Positions 16,445 to 26,243 of a stretch of 64,000 bases of DNA are shown here, piece by piece. Location of the stretch: positions 1,426,001 through 1,490,000 of the forward strand of contig NZ_JQMG01000001.1 in assembly GCF_000744605.1 (NCBI RefSeq), given 5' to 3'. This DNA is from Methylotenera sp. L2L1. Lineage in GTDB: Bacteria; Pseudomonadota; Gammaproteobacteria; Burkholderiales; Methylophilaceae. Every line of letters starts with the position of its first letter. The first letter of the stretch is position 1. The position numbers and the translations under genes were made by a program. The notes beneath the pieces were generated by a model, which saw only the letters and a list, made by a program, of their open reading frames with translations, did not search any database and was not told the origin of the DNA.

Positions 16445-17389
16445 TTATACTAAGGTTAACCAGTCTGCGTGTTTTGCAGATTTACCTGTCACTACATCAA
16501 AGTACAGCTTTTGTAATTGTTTAGTGATCGGGCCAGCTGTACCTGCGCCGATTGCGCGGTTGTCTAGCTCACGGATTGGCGTTACTTCAGCGGCTGTGCC
16601 AGTGAAGAATGCTTCATCAGCGCCATAAACTTCGTCGCGCGTGATACGTTTTTCAATCACTGGAATACCTAGTTCAGTCGCTAATTGCACGATAGTGTCG
16701 CGCGTGATGCCTTCTAGCGCGCTGGTTAGGTCTGGCGTGTAAAGTTTGCCGTTACGCACGATAAATATGTTTTCGCCAGATCCTTCTGCAACAAAGCCGT
16801 CAACATCCAGCAATAAAGCCTCTTGGTAGCCGTCTTGGGCAGCTTCTTGGTGTGCCAAAATGCTGTTCATGTAGTTGCCGTTAGCTTTGGCTTTACACAT
16901 AGTGATGTTTACATGGTGACGTGAGAACGATGATGTTTTCACGCGAATGCCATTATCTAAAGCATCTTGGCCCATGTACGCGCCCCATTTCCATGCAGCT
17001 ACAATTACGTGCGTAGAAAGTGTTTTTGCAGAGATGCCCATTGCTTCTGCACCGTAAAATGCCATTGGACGCATGTAAGCAGACTCTAGGTTGTTGTCGC
17101 GTACTGCTGCTTTTTGCGCTTCCATCAATTCTTCTTTGCTGTAAGGCATTTTCATGCCAAGAATATGCGCAGAGCGGAATAATCTGTCTGTATGCTCTTT
17201 CAAACGGAAAATTGCAGTACCTTTGTCTGTTTTGTAAGCGCGAACACCTTCAAATACGCCCATGCCGTAGTGCAAAGTGTGTGTTAAAACGTGAGTGGTG
17301 GCGTCGCGCCAGTTCACCATTTTACCGTCATACCAGATTACGCCATCGCGGTCTGCCATACCGCCAGAAGTTGCTGCAGGGTTAGCCAT
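16445..17389 (-). CDS. ilvE: Branched-chain amino acid aminotransferase
   Basis: PLP enzyme for the last step of valine, leucine and isoleucine synthesis. The 314-aa length is typical of fold-type IV BCATs. VLTHTLHYGMGVFEGVRAYKT, the PLP-lysine region CKAKANGNYMNSILAHQEA, LLDVDGFVAEGSGENIF and EGITRDTIVQLA are characteristic. Start ATG 17389 has AGGAC upstream. The downstream neighbour is the zf-CHCC gene, probably cotranscribed. Confidence 0.95.
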   Translation of the reverse strand: MANPAATSGGMADRDGVIWYDGKMVNWRDATTHVLTHTLHYGMGVFEGVRAYKTDKGTAIFRLKEHTDRLFRSAHILGMKMPYSKEELMEAQKAAVRDNNLESAYMRPMAFYGAEAMGISAKTLSTHVIVAAWKWGAYMGQDALDNGIRVKTSSFSRHHVNITMCKAKANGNYMNSILAHQEAAQDGYQEALLLDVDGFVAEGSGENIFIVRNGKLYTPDLTSALEGITRDTIVQLATELGIPVIEKRITRDEVYGADEAFFTGTAAEVTPIRELDNRAIGAGTAGPITKQLQKLYFDVVTGKSAKHADWLTLV

Positions 17390-17559
17390 GCTGAGTCCTT
17401 AAAATGCTTGAAATTTGCAAAAGTAATATTGTAAACGAGTGCGGACTTGGTTTGCAGTAATTTATAGCATTTACAGATAAATTTATCATGCAAGGTGTTG
17501 AATTTATTGTGCATGGTAGAATCTTTATCTATTAATGTTGCTACAAAAGGTGTGATTCA

Positions 17560-18147
17560 GTGAATAAATTCATGAGATTAATATTGCTTGGGCTTTTCAT
17601 GGTTGTGTTAGCGGGATGTAGCGCACCCAATAATGAGCAAAAGTTTAATGCGACAGATATTACAGGGGTGGATTTCGGTAACACGCTTAACTTGACTGAC
17701 CATACTGGTAAGCCTAGGTCGTTAACTGACTTTAAAGGTAAGGTGGTTGCCTTGTTTTTTGGCTATACCCATTGTCCTGATGTGTGCCCAACAACGCTCA
17801 CCGATATGAAGCAAGCCATGAAATTGCTTGATGGGCATGCTAATGAACTACAGGTGTTATTTGTGACGCTAGACCCAGAACGCGATACGCAAGCGTTGCT
17901 GGCAGAGTATGTGCCAGCATTTGATGCTAGTTTTCTTGGTTTGTATGGCACGAAAGAACAAACAGCATCTGTATTAAAAGATTTCAAAATCTTTGCGGCA
18001 AAGGTTGAGAATAACGGTCGTAGCGGCTACACCATTGACCACAGCGCGGGTGTATATCTGTTTGATAAAACCGGCAAGATTCGCCTGTATGTGGATTACG
18101 GCACTAAGCCAGATGCAATTGCGAGTGACGTTAAGCAGTTGCTGTAA
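17560..18147 (+). CDS. SCO1/SenC-family copper chaperone lipoprotein
   Basis: A 195-aa thioredoxin-fold protein that delivers copper to the CuA site of cytochrome c oxidase or acts as a thiol reductase. It has a lipoprotein signal (LAGCSAP, lipidated Cys near residue 19). The copper ligands are present: the CxxxC in FGYTHCPDVCPTTL and the histidine in TIDHSAGVYLFD. The start is a GTG at 17560 with AAAGG upstream; an in-frame ATG at 17572 is a weaker alternative. No oxidase genes are close. It is divergent from ilvE. Confidence 0.93.
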   Translation: MNKFMRLILLGLFMVVLAGCSAPNNEQKFNATDITGVDFGNTLNLTDHTGKPRSLTDFKGKVVALFFGYTHCPDVCPTTLTDMKQAMKLLDGHANELQVLFVTLDPERDTQALLAEYVPAFDASFLGLYGTKEQTASVLKDFKIFAAKVENNGRSGYTIDHSAGVYLFDKTGKIRLYVDYGTKPDAIASDVKQLL

Positions 18148-18174
18148 AACTAATTGAATAGTTTTATATACTGC

Positions 18175-18882
18175 TTACATAACATGTAGTTTTGGCGACC
18201 AAGCTTTGAGTTCTTTTTCTGCCGTTTTGTAATCTGGAAAGATGCTTTCAACCACCGCCCAAAACTTGGCAGAATGGTTCATTTCTTTCAGGTGTGCCAG
18301 CTCATGGCAGACCACGTAATTGATAATGTGCGGCGGCGCTTGCAATAAGCGCCAGTTTAGCCGAATTTCTTTTTTTGAATTGCAACTGCCCCAGCGCGAA
18401 CGTGCATTGGATAGAAATAATTCAGGTGTAGCTACGCCTAATTTGGTGGCGAAAAGTGATAAGCGTCTGGAAAAGTCAGTGAGTGCCTGTTTTTTATACC
18501 ATTGCAGTACTTTTCTCTCAACTGCGCTTGGTTCATCGTGATTAGGCATAGACAATTGTAAAAAACCAGGCGTATATTCAACCGCTCTTGAGCGGGTATC
18601 CTGCTTGGTCACAAGCGTGATAGCGTTGCCCAGCAATAGCAGCTGATTTCCATCTTGCCATTGCATCGGTGGATATTGGTTGGCGCTACGTGCTTCTAAT
18701 TTTTTAAGAATCCAATCCGCTTTAAGTACAATCAGGCTTTCTAGGTACGATTGCACAATGCGCTTGGGCGCATGTATTACTAAGCCATCTTGTGTGATTT
18801 TTAGGCCTACGGTACGGCGCTGCCTACGTTCAAGTGTGTAGTGAATTTGCTCGCCAGACGGCAGCTTAATGGTGTGGCTCAT
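18175..18882 (-). CDS. YgjP-type metal-dependent hydrolase (DUF45)
   Basis: A 235-aa member of the YgjP/DUF45 metallopeptidase-like family, some of which hydrolyse UTP. CHELAHLKEMNHSAKFW contains the HExxH zinc motif with the third ligand downstream; RWGSCNSKKEIRLNWRLLQAP is the second signature. The N-terminal half binds no recognised ligand. It overlaps the upstream plsC stop by four bases. In this clade of genomes it often terminates the glyQ-glyS-gmhB-plsC cluster, as here. Confidence 0.88.
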   Translation of the reverse strand: MSHTIKLPSGEQIHYTLERRQRRTVGLKITQDGLVIHAPKRIVQSYLESLIVLKADWILKKLEARSANQYPPMQWQDGNQLLLLGNAITLVTKQDTRSRAVEYTPGFLQLSMPNHDEPSAVERKVLQWYKKQALTDFSRRLSLFATKLGVATPELFLSNARSRWGSCNSKKEIRLNWRLLQAPPHIINYVVCHELAHLKEMNHSAKFWAVVESIFPDYKTAEKELKAWSPKLHVM

Positions 18883-19586
18883 GCGTTAAGCGTTGCCATT
18901 TCAGATTCTATCCAATGTTCAACTTGGCTATTTAATGCGTCGGTTTTTACATCGGTGGTTTGAATCGGTTCGCCGATGTGTATCTGAATAACGCCAGGCT
19001 TCTTGATAAATGAATTTTTAGCCCAGAACTCACCAGCATTGTGTGCGACTGGAACCACTTGCGTTTGTGTATGACTGGCAAGCCATGCGCCACCAATGTG
19101 GTACTTGCTACGCTCCCCTGGTGCTATACGTGTACCCTCTGGAAAAATCACGACCCATAAGCCTTTTTCTAGCCTTGCTTTACCTTTGGCGACGAGTTTT
19201 TTTAGTGCTTCACGTCCTGCGCTACGGTCAATCGCAATCGGTGATGACATAGCCAAACCCCAGCCAAATATTGGAATCCATAATAACTCACGTTTAAGCA
19301 CGTAAACTTGGGTAGGGAAAATGGCCTGAAATGCCAGAGTTTCCCAAGCGGACTGATGTTTTGCCAGAATGATGCTAGGCGTGGAGGGTAAATTTTCTAA
19401 ACCTTTAATCTCATGGCGGATATTGCAAGTAATGCGTAGCCACCAAATCATGCTACGCGCCCAGCCTGAGATAAGCACGTTACGTGTGACAGGGTGCAGT
19501 GGCATTGAGAGCAATGCAATGAATGTAAAGATTGGCGCAGTAATAACCTGCCCGAGTAAAAATAGGGTGGAGCGTAACAGCAGCAT
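18879..19586 (-). CDS. plsC: 1-acyl-glycerol-3-phosphate acyltransferase
   Basis: Makes phosphatidic acid from lysophosphatidic acid at the inner membrane. Residues 3-33 form a membrane segment. The catalytic HX4D/E block is present as AKHQSAWETLAF (glutamate rather than aspartate, as in many betaproteobacterial members), followed by the substrate-binding WVVIFPEGTRIAPG. The 235-aa length is normal. It overlaps ygjP and lies four bases after gmhB, in one transcription unit. Confidence 0.92.
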   Translation of the reverse strand: MLLLRSTLFLLGQVITAPIFTFIALLSMPLHPVTRNVLISGWARSMIWWLRITCNIRHEIKGLENLPSTPSIILAKHQSAWETLAFQAIFPTQVYVLKRELLWIPIFGWGLAMSSPIAIDRSAGREALKKLVAKGKARLEKGLWVVIFPEGTRIAPGERSKYHIGGAWLASHTQTQVVPVAHNAGEFWAKNSFIKKPGVIQIHIGEPIQTTDVKTDALNSQVEHWIESEMATLNA

Positions 19587-19589
19587 GGT

Positions 19590-20132
19590 TTAAGTGTTTT
19601 CTGAAATGATATGTTGCGCTGCCTCGCTTAGGTCTGCAAACACGAGGGTATTAGCTGGTAGTTCGTCAGATTTTAGCGTAGCCTCGCCTTTGCCTGTGCG
19701 CACTAAAATAGGCTGGCAGCCTGCATTGGCGAATGCTTGCAAATCTCTAAGTGCATCACCAATGCCAATGACTTGGCTAAGATCGACAGAAAAACGTTTG
19801 CCAATTTCTTTGATCATGCCAGTTTTTGGTTTACGGCAGTTGCAGTTGTCATCAGCGGAGTGCGGGCAATAAAATACCGCGTCAATACGTCCCCCTATCA
19901 TAAGAAGTTCGCGGTGCATTTTGTCATGAATGCTATTGAGCGTTGCCATGTCAAACAAGCCACGGCTCACCCCTGATTGGTTAGTGGCAATCACCACTCT
20001 GAACCCGGATTGATTCAATAGTGCGATGGCTTCTAGACTGCCCGGGATAGCAATCCACTCATTAGGATTTTTAATGAAATTGGCGGAGTCTTGATTAATA
20101 ACACCGTCGCGGTCAAGGATGACAAGTTTCAT
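19590..20132 (-). CDS. gmhB: D-glycero-beta-D-manno-heptose 1,7-bisphosphate phosphatase
   Basis: HAD-superfamily phosphatase in ADP-heptose synthesis for lipopolysaccharide core. The 180-aa protein opens LVILDRDGVINQDS (HAD motif I, DxD). VIATNQSGVSRG supplies motif II, and a four-ligand zinc site is visible in FYCPHSADDNCNCRKPKTGM. IGIGDALRDLQAF is motif III/IV. It follows glyS after the 140-bp repeat element and leads into plsC. Confidence 0.94.
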   Translation of the reverse strand: MKLVILDRDGVINQDSANFIKNPNEWIAIPGSLEAIALLNQSGFRVVIATNQSGVSRGLFDMATLNSIHDKMHRELLMIGGRIDAVFYCPHSADDNCNCRKPKTGMIKEIGKRFSVDLSQVIGIGDALRDLQAFANAGCQPILVRTGKGEATLKSDELPANTLVFADLSEAAQHIISENT

Positions 20133-20142
20133 ATTTACACTC

Positions 20143-20282
20143 CGTCATTCCCGCGTAGGCGGGAATCCAATTTTCTTTTCAGATAAAGGTTTAACAATGG
20201 ATTCCCGCTTGTCACGTGAGAATAATGCATTTTAACGCATATATTCCACGGGGATGACCTTTACGGTTACGCGGGAATGACG
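20143..20282. mobile_element. 140-bp MITE-like element with 15-bp terminal inverted repeats
   Basis: CGTCATTCCCGCGTA at 20143-20157 is matched by its exact reverse complement at 20268-20282, enclosing 140 bp between gmhB and glyS. The left end also forms a dRS3-like hairpin with GCGGGAATCC, and GGATTCCCGC recurs inside near 20199. It has no coding capacity. The right half shares two spaced 13-bp blocks (20239-20251 and 20256-20268) with the repeat at the pmbA end, so at least two copies of a family are in this window. Confidence 0.75.
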
Positions 20283-20298
20283 ATTGAGAAACATAGTG

Positions 20299-22509
20299 TT
20301 AACCTGCCAATTTAGATAAATCAGCAACGCGGTTCATGGTTTGGTGCAATGTTGCTAACAAACCTAGGCGGTTTGCTTTAAGCGCTGCATCTTCTGCATT
20401 CACCATCACGTTGTCGAAGAAGTCATCGACTGGTACTTTTAATGCTGCGAGTGACTGCAATGATACTGTGTAATCACCACGCTCAAAAGCGCTGTCAGCG
20501 ATAGGCTTCACTTTTATTAATGCATCATTTAAAGCTTTTTCAGCAGGTTCTTGTAATAAGTCAGCATTTACTTCAGCATTTACTTCACCCTCTACCTTTT
20601 TCAAGATATTACCAACGCGTTTGTTGGCAGCGGCTAAGGCTGGCGCTTCAGGTAGCTTGGCAAAGTTAGCAACTGCAGAAATTCTGATCTGTATGCTTGA
20701 TAGATGCATTGGGTACAAGGCGAAAATAGACTCTATTTCGACAGAGTTACATCCTTGATCTTTTAAGTAATTTGAGAGTCGGTCAAATACAAAAGTTATT
20801 AAATCTGAAGCAAGTGTGGCTAATTCACTTTGGTATTTGATCTCTAAGTAGGATTTAGCTTTTATATGCATCATCTCAAGAAGGAGCTTATCGAGTGAAG
20901 TTTTTGTGTTAAATCCAGCTTTCCAGTCTAGGGATTTCTCAAACTGCATTATTGATTTGATTATTAGATTATCAAGATCTAAGGTTAAATCTTTTTCGAT
21001 TAATAATCTAATTAACCCTAAGGCATGCCTTCTGAGTGCGAACGGGTCTTTGTCACCAGTCGGTTTTTCGCCAATACTGAACATACCAACTAAAGTTTCC
21101 AACTTGTCTGCTAACGCTACACAAATACCTACTTGATTGCGTGGGAGTTCATCGCCAGCAAAGCGAGGTTTGTAATGATCTTCAATCGCATAAGCCACCT
21201 CATCATCTAAGTCCTCATGTTGTGCATAGTAGCGCCCCATAATGCCTTGCAATTCAGGGAACTCACCTACCATGTCGGTAATCAAGTCAGTTTTTGCCAA
21301 TTGTGCGGCTAAGCTCGCTTTTGCTGCTAAATCGTCGCCACCTAGTTGTTGGCCAATGGCCTTAGCAATTGCACGTACACGCTCTGTACGCTGGCCTTGT
21401 GAGCCTAGTTTGTTGTGGTAAACCACTTTTTCTAAGCTACTAATGCGTGATTCCAGTGTTTTTTTGCGGTCTTGGTCAAAAAAGAACTTGGCATCGGCTA
21501 AGCGTGGACGTACCACGCGCTCGTTACCGCCAATCACTGCCGACGGATCGGCAGGGCAAATGTTAGACACGATTAAGAACTTGTTCGTTAGTTTGTTATT
21601 ACTGTCTAGCAATGGGAAGTACTTTTGATTCGCCTTCATGGTAAGAATCAAACATTCTTGCGGTACTTCTAAATAAACCTCTTCAAACTGGCCAAGTAGC
21701 ACATTGGGGCGCTCTACCAGAGCAGTTACTTCATCGAGCAAGGCATCATCGTCAATCGGTTTCAGGCCTTCTTTTGCGGCAGCTGCGGTAAGTTGGCGTA
21801 CGATTTCAGCGCGACGCTCTGCAAAGCTGGCAATCACTGCACCTTCTGTTTTGAGTTGCTCGGCGTAACTGTCTGCGTTTTTAATCACTACATTGGCTGA
21901 TTTAGCCTCAAAGCGGTGGCCTTGCGTTTGGTTGCTTGCAGTTAGGCCAAGCACACTAGTGGCGACGATGTTGCTACCATGTAGTGCGATTAAGCCATGC
22001 GCTGGGCGCACAAAGTTAACGCTGCTCCAGCCATCGGCTAGTTGGTAGGTCATCACTTTAGGAATAGGCAGTTTTTGGATAGCTTCTTCAATCGCTTTTT
22101 GTAAGCCATCGTTCAGCACAGCGCCTTTTTGTGTCACTTCTAAAAACAGGGCTTCATTTTTGCCGTCCATTTGTTTGGTTAGCTGTGAAACTGCGGTTTC
22201 GTCTAAGCCCATGCCATTTAAGCGTTTAATCAGGGCCGGGGTGGCATTACCATTTGCATCCAAACCTACGCTCACTGGCATCAGTTTTTGCGAGATTTGT
22301 TTATCTTTAGCTTGCGCTGCTATGGCGGTAATATGCGCTGCCAAACGGCGCGGTGTAGCAAAAGATGTCACTACTGAGTTTTCAGCAGATAAGTCCTGAA
22401 GTTTCAAGGTTTCAAATAGGGTGCTGCTGAATGCGTCGCCTAGTTTTTTCAGTGCTTTTGGCGGCAGCTCTTCTACAAATAATTCTACAAGTAAGTTTTG
22501 TTGTGACAT
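20299..22509 (-). CDS. glyS: Glycyl-tRNA synthetase beta subunit
   Basis: Beta chain of the bacterial alpha2beta2 glycyl-tRNA synthetase; it binds tRNA. The 736-aa protein is somewhat longer than the usual 690-700. NLLVELFVEELPPKAL, GFPELQGIMGRYYA-like sequence, DPFALRRHALGLIRLL and the C-terminal DFFDNVMVNAED are characteristic. A stretch of about 330 bases (roughly 20690-21015, residues ~500-610) is clearly A+T-richer and uses different codons from the rest, suggesting local sequence replacement. It lies three bases after glyQ. Confidence 0.96.
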   Translation of the reverse strand: MSQQNLLVELFVEELPPKALKKLGDAFSSTLFETLKLQDLSAENSVVTSFATPRRLAAHITAIAAQAKDKQISQKLMPVSVGLDANGNATPALIKRLNGMGLDETAVSQLTKQMDGKNEALFLEVTQKGAVLNDGLQKAIEEAIQKLPIPKVMTYQLADGWSSVNFVRPAHGLIALHGSNIVATSVLGLTASNQTQGHRFEAKSANVVIKNADSYAEQLKTEGAVIASFAERRAEIVRQLTAAAAKEGLKPIDDDALLDEVTALVERPNVLLGQFEEVYLEVPQECLILTMKANQKYFPLLDSNNKLTNKFLIVSNICPADPSAVIGGNERVVRPRLADAKFFFDQDRKKTLESRISSLEKVVYHNKLGSQGQRTERVRAIAKAIGQQLGGDDLAAKASLAAQLAKTDLITDMVGEFPELQGIMGRYYAQHEDLDDEVAYAIEDHYKPRFAGDELPRNQVGICVALADKLETLVGMFSIGEKPTGDKDPFALRRHALGLIRLLIEKDLTLDLDNLIIKSIMQFEKSLDWKAGFNTKTSLDKLLLEMMHIKAKSYLEIKYQSELATLASDLITFVFDRLSNYLKDQGCNSVEIESIFALYPMHLSSIQIRISAVANFAKLPEAPALAAANKRVGNILKKVEGEVNAEVNADLLQEPAEKALNDALIKVKPIADSAFERGDYTVSLQSLAALKVPVDDFFDNVMVNAEDAALKANRLGLLATLHQTMNRVADLSKLAG

Positions 22510-22512
22510 GAT

Positions 22513-23469
22513 TTAAGCAACCTTCTTATCTTTTTCTTGTTTTTCTTTATCAAGCTTAGCTAGCACTTCATCTGCCCAATCTTTTGGGGCCATTGGGAAG
22601 CCAAGTCTGGCGCGGCTATCTAAGTAGCTGGCAGCAACTGAACGTGCCAAGTTGCGAATGCGGCCAATATAGCCAGCGCGCTCAGTCACAGAAATCGCAC
22701 CGCGTGCATCAAGTAAGTTAAAGGTGTGCGCGGCTTTGAGTACTTGCTCATAAGCTGGCAGCGCCAATTGGTTTTCCATCAAGTGCTTGGCTTGTTTTTC
22801 ATGCGCATTGAATGCGGTAAATAAGAAGTCAGCATCGGAATGCTCAAAGTTGTAAGCACTTTGCTCTTGTTCATTTTGTAGGTACACATCACCATAGCTT
22901 AAGGCTTTACCGTTTGCATCACGTGTCCAAGTCAGGTTGTATACGTTATCCACTCCTTGCAGGTACATGGCTAAGCGCTCTAAACCATAAGTGATTTCGC
23001 CGGTAATCGGTTTGCAGTCAATGCCGCCCACTTGTTGGAAATAAGTAAATTGCGTCACTTCCATGCCGTTCAGCCAGACTTCCCAGCCTAAGCCCCATGC
23101 GCCTAGTGTTGGGTTTTCCCAGTCATCCTCTACAAAGCGGATGTCATTTTGTTTTAAGTCAAAGCCTAGCGCTTCTAGTGAGCCTAAGTACAGTTCCAGA
23201 ATATCGGCTGGTGCTGGTTTTAATACGACTTGGAATTGATAGTAATGTTGTAAACGGTTTGGGTTTTCGCCATAACGACCATCTTTAGGGCGGCGGCTTG
23301 GTTGCACGTAAGCGGCTTTCCAAGGCTCAGGGCCTAATGAGCGTAAAAAGGTAGCGGTGTGCGAGGTGCCAGCGCCAACTTCCATGTCGTAAGATTGTAG
23401 AAGCGCACAGCCTTTGTCGCTCCAGTATTTTTGTAGGGTGAGAATAATCTCTTGAAATGTTAAAGCCAT
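22513..23469 (-). CDS. glyQ: Glycyl-tRNA synthetase alpha subunit
   Basis: Catalytic class II chain that forms glycyl-adenylate. [64 protein letters not shown] and [22 protein letters not shown] are strongly conserved family blocks. The 318-aa length is right, with a lysine-rich C-terminal tail. It is followed at once by glyS and preceded by lnt on the same strand. Confidence 0.97.
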   Translation of the reverse strand: MALTFQEIILTLQKYWSDKGCALLQSYDMEVGAGTSHTATFLRSLGPEPWKAAYVQPSRRPKDGRYGENPNRLQHYYQFQVVLKPAPADILELYLGSLEALGFDLKQNDIRFVEDDWENPTLGAWGLGWEVWLNGMEVTQFTYFQQVGGIDCKPITGEITYGLERLAMYLQGVDNVYNLTWTRDANGKALSYGDVYLQNEQEQSAYNFEHSDADFLFTAFNAHEKQAKHLMENQLALPAYEQVLKAAHTFNLLDARGAISVTERAGYIGRIRNLARSVAASYLDSRARLGFPMAPKDWADEVLAKLDKEKQEKDKKVA

Positions 23470-23533
23470 GATGTGTTTGTTGAAATTGGCGAAAAGTGCA
23501 ATTTTACTTGGTTTTGTAATCTTGCAATAGGTT

Positions 23534-25045
23534 TTATCTTGATGACACTCTGTTACGTTGCCATAGGAACAGTAATAAGCCGAAACATATGGTTAGAAAT
23601 AGCCAGTTTCCCCAATATACATAAGGGGTTGTGCCGGTGTAGCCTTGGGCGTACCCATTCAGCGAGGTTTGCACAAAGTGCGGCGCGTGTGCTGTGAGAT
23701 AGCCTTTTTGGTCAATAATCGCGGTAGCGCCGGTGTTGGTGGCACGTAGCATCATGCGCCCGGTTTCCAGTGCGCGGGCTTGAGAAAACTGTAAATGCTG
23801 ATCTGCTGCGTAAGACTCACCGTACCATGCGTCGTTACTTACATTCACTAATAGCGAGGCAAGGGGCAACTGGCGTATGATTTCCTCGCCAAACACGTCT
23901 TCGTAACAAATGTTGACGGCTACTTTTTCGCCAGCGACTGACATTGGCTGCTGATATTGAGCGCCACGCGATAAATCGCTCAATGGCATGTTGAGCCAGT
24001 CGCGGTATATCCAGCCAAATGCCACTTTCAGCGGAATAAATTCACCAAATGGTACTAGGTGCGATTTACGATAAGTATACGTGCCAGCACTGCCGTAACT
24101 GAGGACACTATTAAAGTATTCACCATTTTCACGTTCGACCACACCAACCAGAACATCCCCTTGGTTTCTATGTGCGTGGGCAAGCAGTCTGGTTTGTAAA
24201 TCCTCTGGAATATTACTGGCAACTACTGGCAGTGCTGTTTCTGGCAGTACGATTAATTTTGCATCGCTGCTTTCTACCATGGCAAGGTATTGCTGCATGG
24301 TGTGCTCGGCGATTTCTGGCGCCCATTTGAGGTTTTGTTCAATATTGCCTTGCAACAGGCTGACACTCAGCGGTTTGTCTATAGGTGTTGTCCACTCAAC
24401 TTGTTTTAACAAATAGCCTGTGACGGATAGTAATAAAACAGCACCAATCGCTTTGCTTTGCCAAGGCTTTCTACTTTGTTTTTCTGCAAGTAAATATCCA
24501 ACAATACTAGCAATGAGTACGGTGATTAGCGTCACGCCATACACGCCTATCACTGGCATGTAGCCAGCTAACGGGCTTGTTGGCACTTGGCTATAGCCCA
24601 TCGTCAACCATGGGAACCCAGTAAAAATCCAGCTTCTTACCCAGTCTGCTAATGCCCAGAATACAGGAATAGCGATAACTAGCATGGTTGGTTGTTGTTT
24701 GCACAGCTGCTTGCTTAATGCGCCGACCATGGCAGGAAATAAAGCCAAGAATGCAGCCAACACAAAAGTAGAGAACGCCGCCATGACACTAGGCATGCCG
24801 CCATAGGTATGTAGGCTAATATAAATCCAATAAATACCTATCCCAAACAAGCCTAATCCATAAGTAAAGCCTGCCATCGCGGCAGATTTAGCTGAGTCAC
24901 TTACTACAATAAAGTAAATGACACTAATCAGAGACAGTATGCTGGCAGGGTAAAAGTAAAAAGGTGCAAAGCCTAATACGCCAAAAGCGCCTAAGCTGAG
25001 CAGTACTATTGTTTTTAATAACGGGTTGGATATAGGTAATCGCAT
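23534..25045 (-). CDS. lnt: Apolipoprotein N-acyltransferase
   Basis: Inner-membrane enzyme that adds the third acyl chain to lipoproteins, needed for Lol-dependent export of proteins such as MlaA and LolB encoded in this window. The 503-aa protein has about six hydrophobic segments in the first 200 residues, then the nitrilase-like domain with the catalytic triad regions [10 protein letters not shown] (Glu), [15 protein letters not shown] (Lys) and [12 protein letters not shown] (Cys). A final membrane segment follows. It heads the lnt-glyQ-glyS run. Confidence 0.95.
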   Translation of the reverse strand: MRLPISNPLLKTIVLLSLGAFGVLGFAPFYFYPASILSLISVIYFIVVSDSAKSAAMAGFTYGLGLFGIGIYWIYISLHTYGGMPSVMAAFSTFVLAAFLALFPAMVGALSKQLCKQQPTMLVIAIPVFWALADWVRSWIFTGFPWLTMGYSQVPTSPLAGYMPVIGVYGVTLITVLIASIVGYLLAEKQSRKPWQSKAIGAVLLLSVTGYLLKQVEWTTPIDKPLSVSLLQGNIEQNLKWAPEIAEHTMQQYLAMVESSDAKLIVLPETALPVVASNIPEDLQTRLLAHAHRNQGDVLVGVVERENGEYFNSVLSYGSAGTYTYRKSHLVPFGEFIPLKVAFGWIYRDWLNMPLSDLSRGAQYQQPMSVAGEKVAVNICYEDVFGEEIIRQLPLASLLVNVSNDAWYGESYAADQHLQFSQARALETGRMMLRATNTGATAIIDQKGYLTAHAPHFVQTSLNGYAQGYTGTTPYVYWGNWLFLTICFGLLLFLWQRNRVSSR

Positions 25046-25237
25046 GCTGCGAATTGTAGCTTGTTACGCGCTGATATAACAAAGATTAACCGCTAAATTG
25101 CGTTTAAAGCTATTCGCTATGTTGACACAATGGTTAGATAAGACATATATTTCTTCGGCTAGTGGAAATATTTAAATTAATCATACCCATTTAAAGATGT
25201 GGCGTGTATTTATTAACTTTATGACATGGAGAAATGC

Positions 25238-25660
25238 ATGAGTATCGCGTCGGAATTTAAACAGTTTGCCTTAAAAGGCAATGTCATGGATTTGGCAGTG
25301 GGTGTCATTATTGGCGCTGCTTTTGGAAAGATTGTCGATTCTTTAGTGGGCGATATCATTATGCCGCTAATTGGAAAAGTGGTGGGTAATGTAGATTTTA
25401 GTAATATGTTTGTTGCTTTGGCAGCAGTGCCAGAGGGTAATGCCGGTACTTACGCAGCGCTTAAGCAAGCAGGCGTGCCGATGCTTGCTTATGGTAATTT
25501 CTTAACGATCGTGATTAATTTTGTCATCTTAGCGTTTGTGATTTTTATGTTGGTTAAGCAAATGAATCGCATGAAAAAAGCAGAACCAGCACCAGCGCCT
25601 GCACCAACAGCTGAAGATATTATTTTGCTACGTGAAATTCGTGATGCTTTAAAGAAATAG
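25238..25660 (+). CDS. mscL: Large-conductance mechanosensitive channel
   Basis: Pentameric inner-membrane channel that opens under hypo-osmotic stress. The 140-aa protein starts [37 protein letters not shown], the near-invariant first helix and TM1. TM2 lies at about residues 78-100 and the cytoplasmic helix carries an alanine-proline linker ([11 protein letters not shown]). ATG 25238 has GGAG seven bases upstream, so it is preferred over the ATG at 25226. It is the only plus-strand gene in this stretch. Confidence 0.97.
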   Translation: MSIASEFKQFALKGNVMDLAVGVIIGAAFGKIVDSLVGDIIMPLIGKVVGNVDFSNMFVALAAVPEGNAGTYAALKQAGVPMLAYGNFLTIVINFVILAFVIFMLVKQMNRMKKAEPAPAPAPTAEDIILLREIRDALKK

Positions 25661-25684
25661 ATACTTAAACGCATTAAGCCTTAA

Positions 25685-25716
25685 AGTAAAAAGCGCCATT
25701 CAAGGCGCTTTTTACT
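25685..25716. terminator. Bidirectional terminator after mscL
   Basis: AGTAAAAAGCGCC (25685-25697) pairs perfectly with GGCGCTTTTTACT (25704-25716) around a six-base loop, with T-runs in both directions. It serves mscL and the convergent gene at 25729. Confidence 0.93.
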
Positions 25717-25728
25717 TGGTGGGGTCTG

Positions 25729-26115
25729 TTATTTCACTGGCACTTCATATTGCTGACCAGTTTCAGCGCCCTCGCTACCGTCATTTTTTAAAAATGCCAC
25801 CATCACAACTTTATCATCAATAAAGTCTAATTCGGTTGTTTCATAATACGAGCCATCTTCTGCGGTATTAATGAAATGGTATAACCAAATGGAAGCTACT
25901 ACTTTACCGGTGCCTTTTACTTTTACATCGTCTGCTTTTGCAGGTTCGCCAAACTGTTCAATAATCTGCGCTTTGCTAAATCGATTAATTGACTTTACAA
26001 AGTCCTGCTCCATGGTCGGAATAGCAGTCTTAGCACTGACGGCTTCATCTGCCGTTGCTGTTTGTATCAATAACATCTGCGCAATTAAAAGCCAAACAAA
26101 CACTAAGTATTTCAT
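25729..26115 (-). CDS. Exported protein of unknown function, 128 aa
   Basis: Not recognised. It has a clear signal peptide (hydrophobic residues 3-18, probable cleavage after ATA near 22). The mature part has a motif, FSKAQIIEQFGEPAKADDV, like the helix-turn-strand of BamE/OmlA-type SmpA folds, followed by strands ASIWLYHF, YYETTELDFIDDKVVMVAFL. That layout suggests a small periplasmic BLIP/SmpA-like domain, but this is inference from pattern only. GAGCTC precedes the ATG as a plausible ribosome site. It lies between mscL and corC. Confidence 0.6.
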   Translation of the reverse strand: MKYLVFVWLLIAQMLLIQTATADEAVSAKTAIPTMEQDFVKSINRFSKAQIIEQFGEPAKADDVKVKGTGKVVASIWLYHFINTAEDGSYYETTELDFIDDKVVMVAFLKNDGSEGAETGQQYEVPVK

Positions 26116-26243
26116 AAAGAGCTCCAGTAAAATTGGACTAGGGAATTGAAATTCATCACAACATAAAGCTATGAAATAAATCTCAGGACTTAGTTCCCTA
26201 TGTAATTAATTTTAAATGGAATATTTCGACTTAAACTGAGTGT

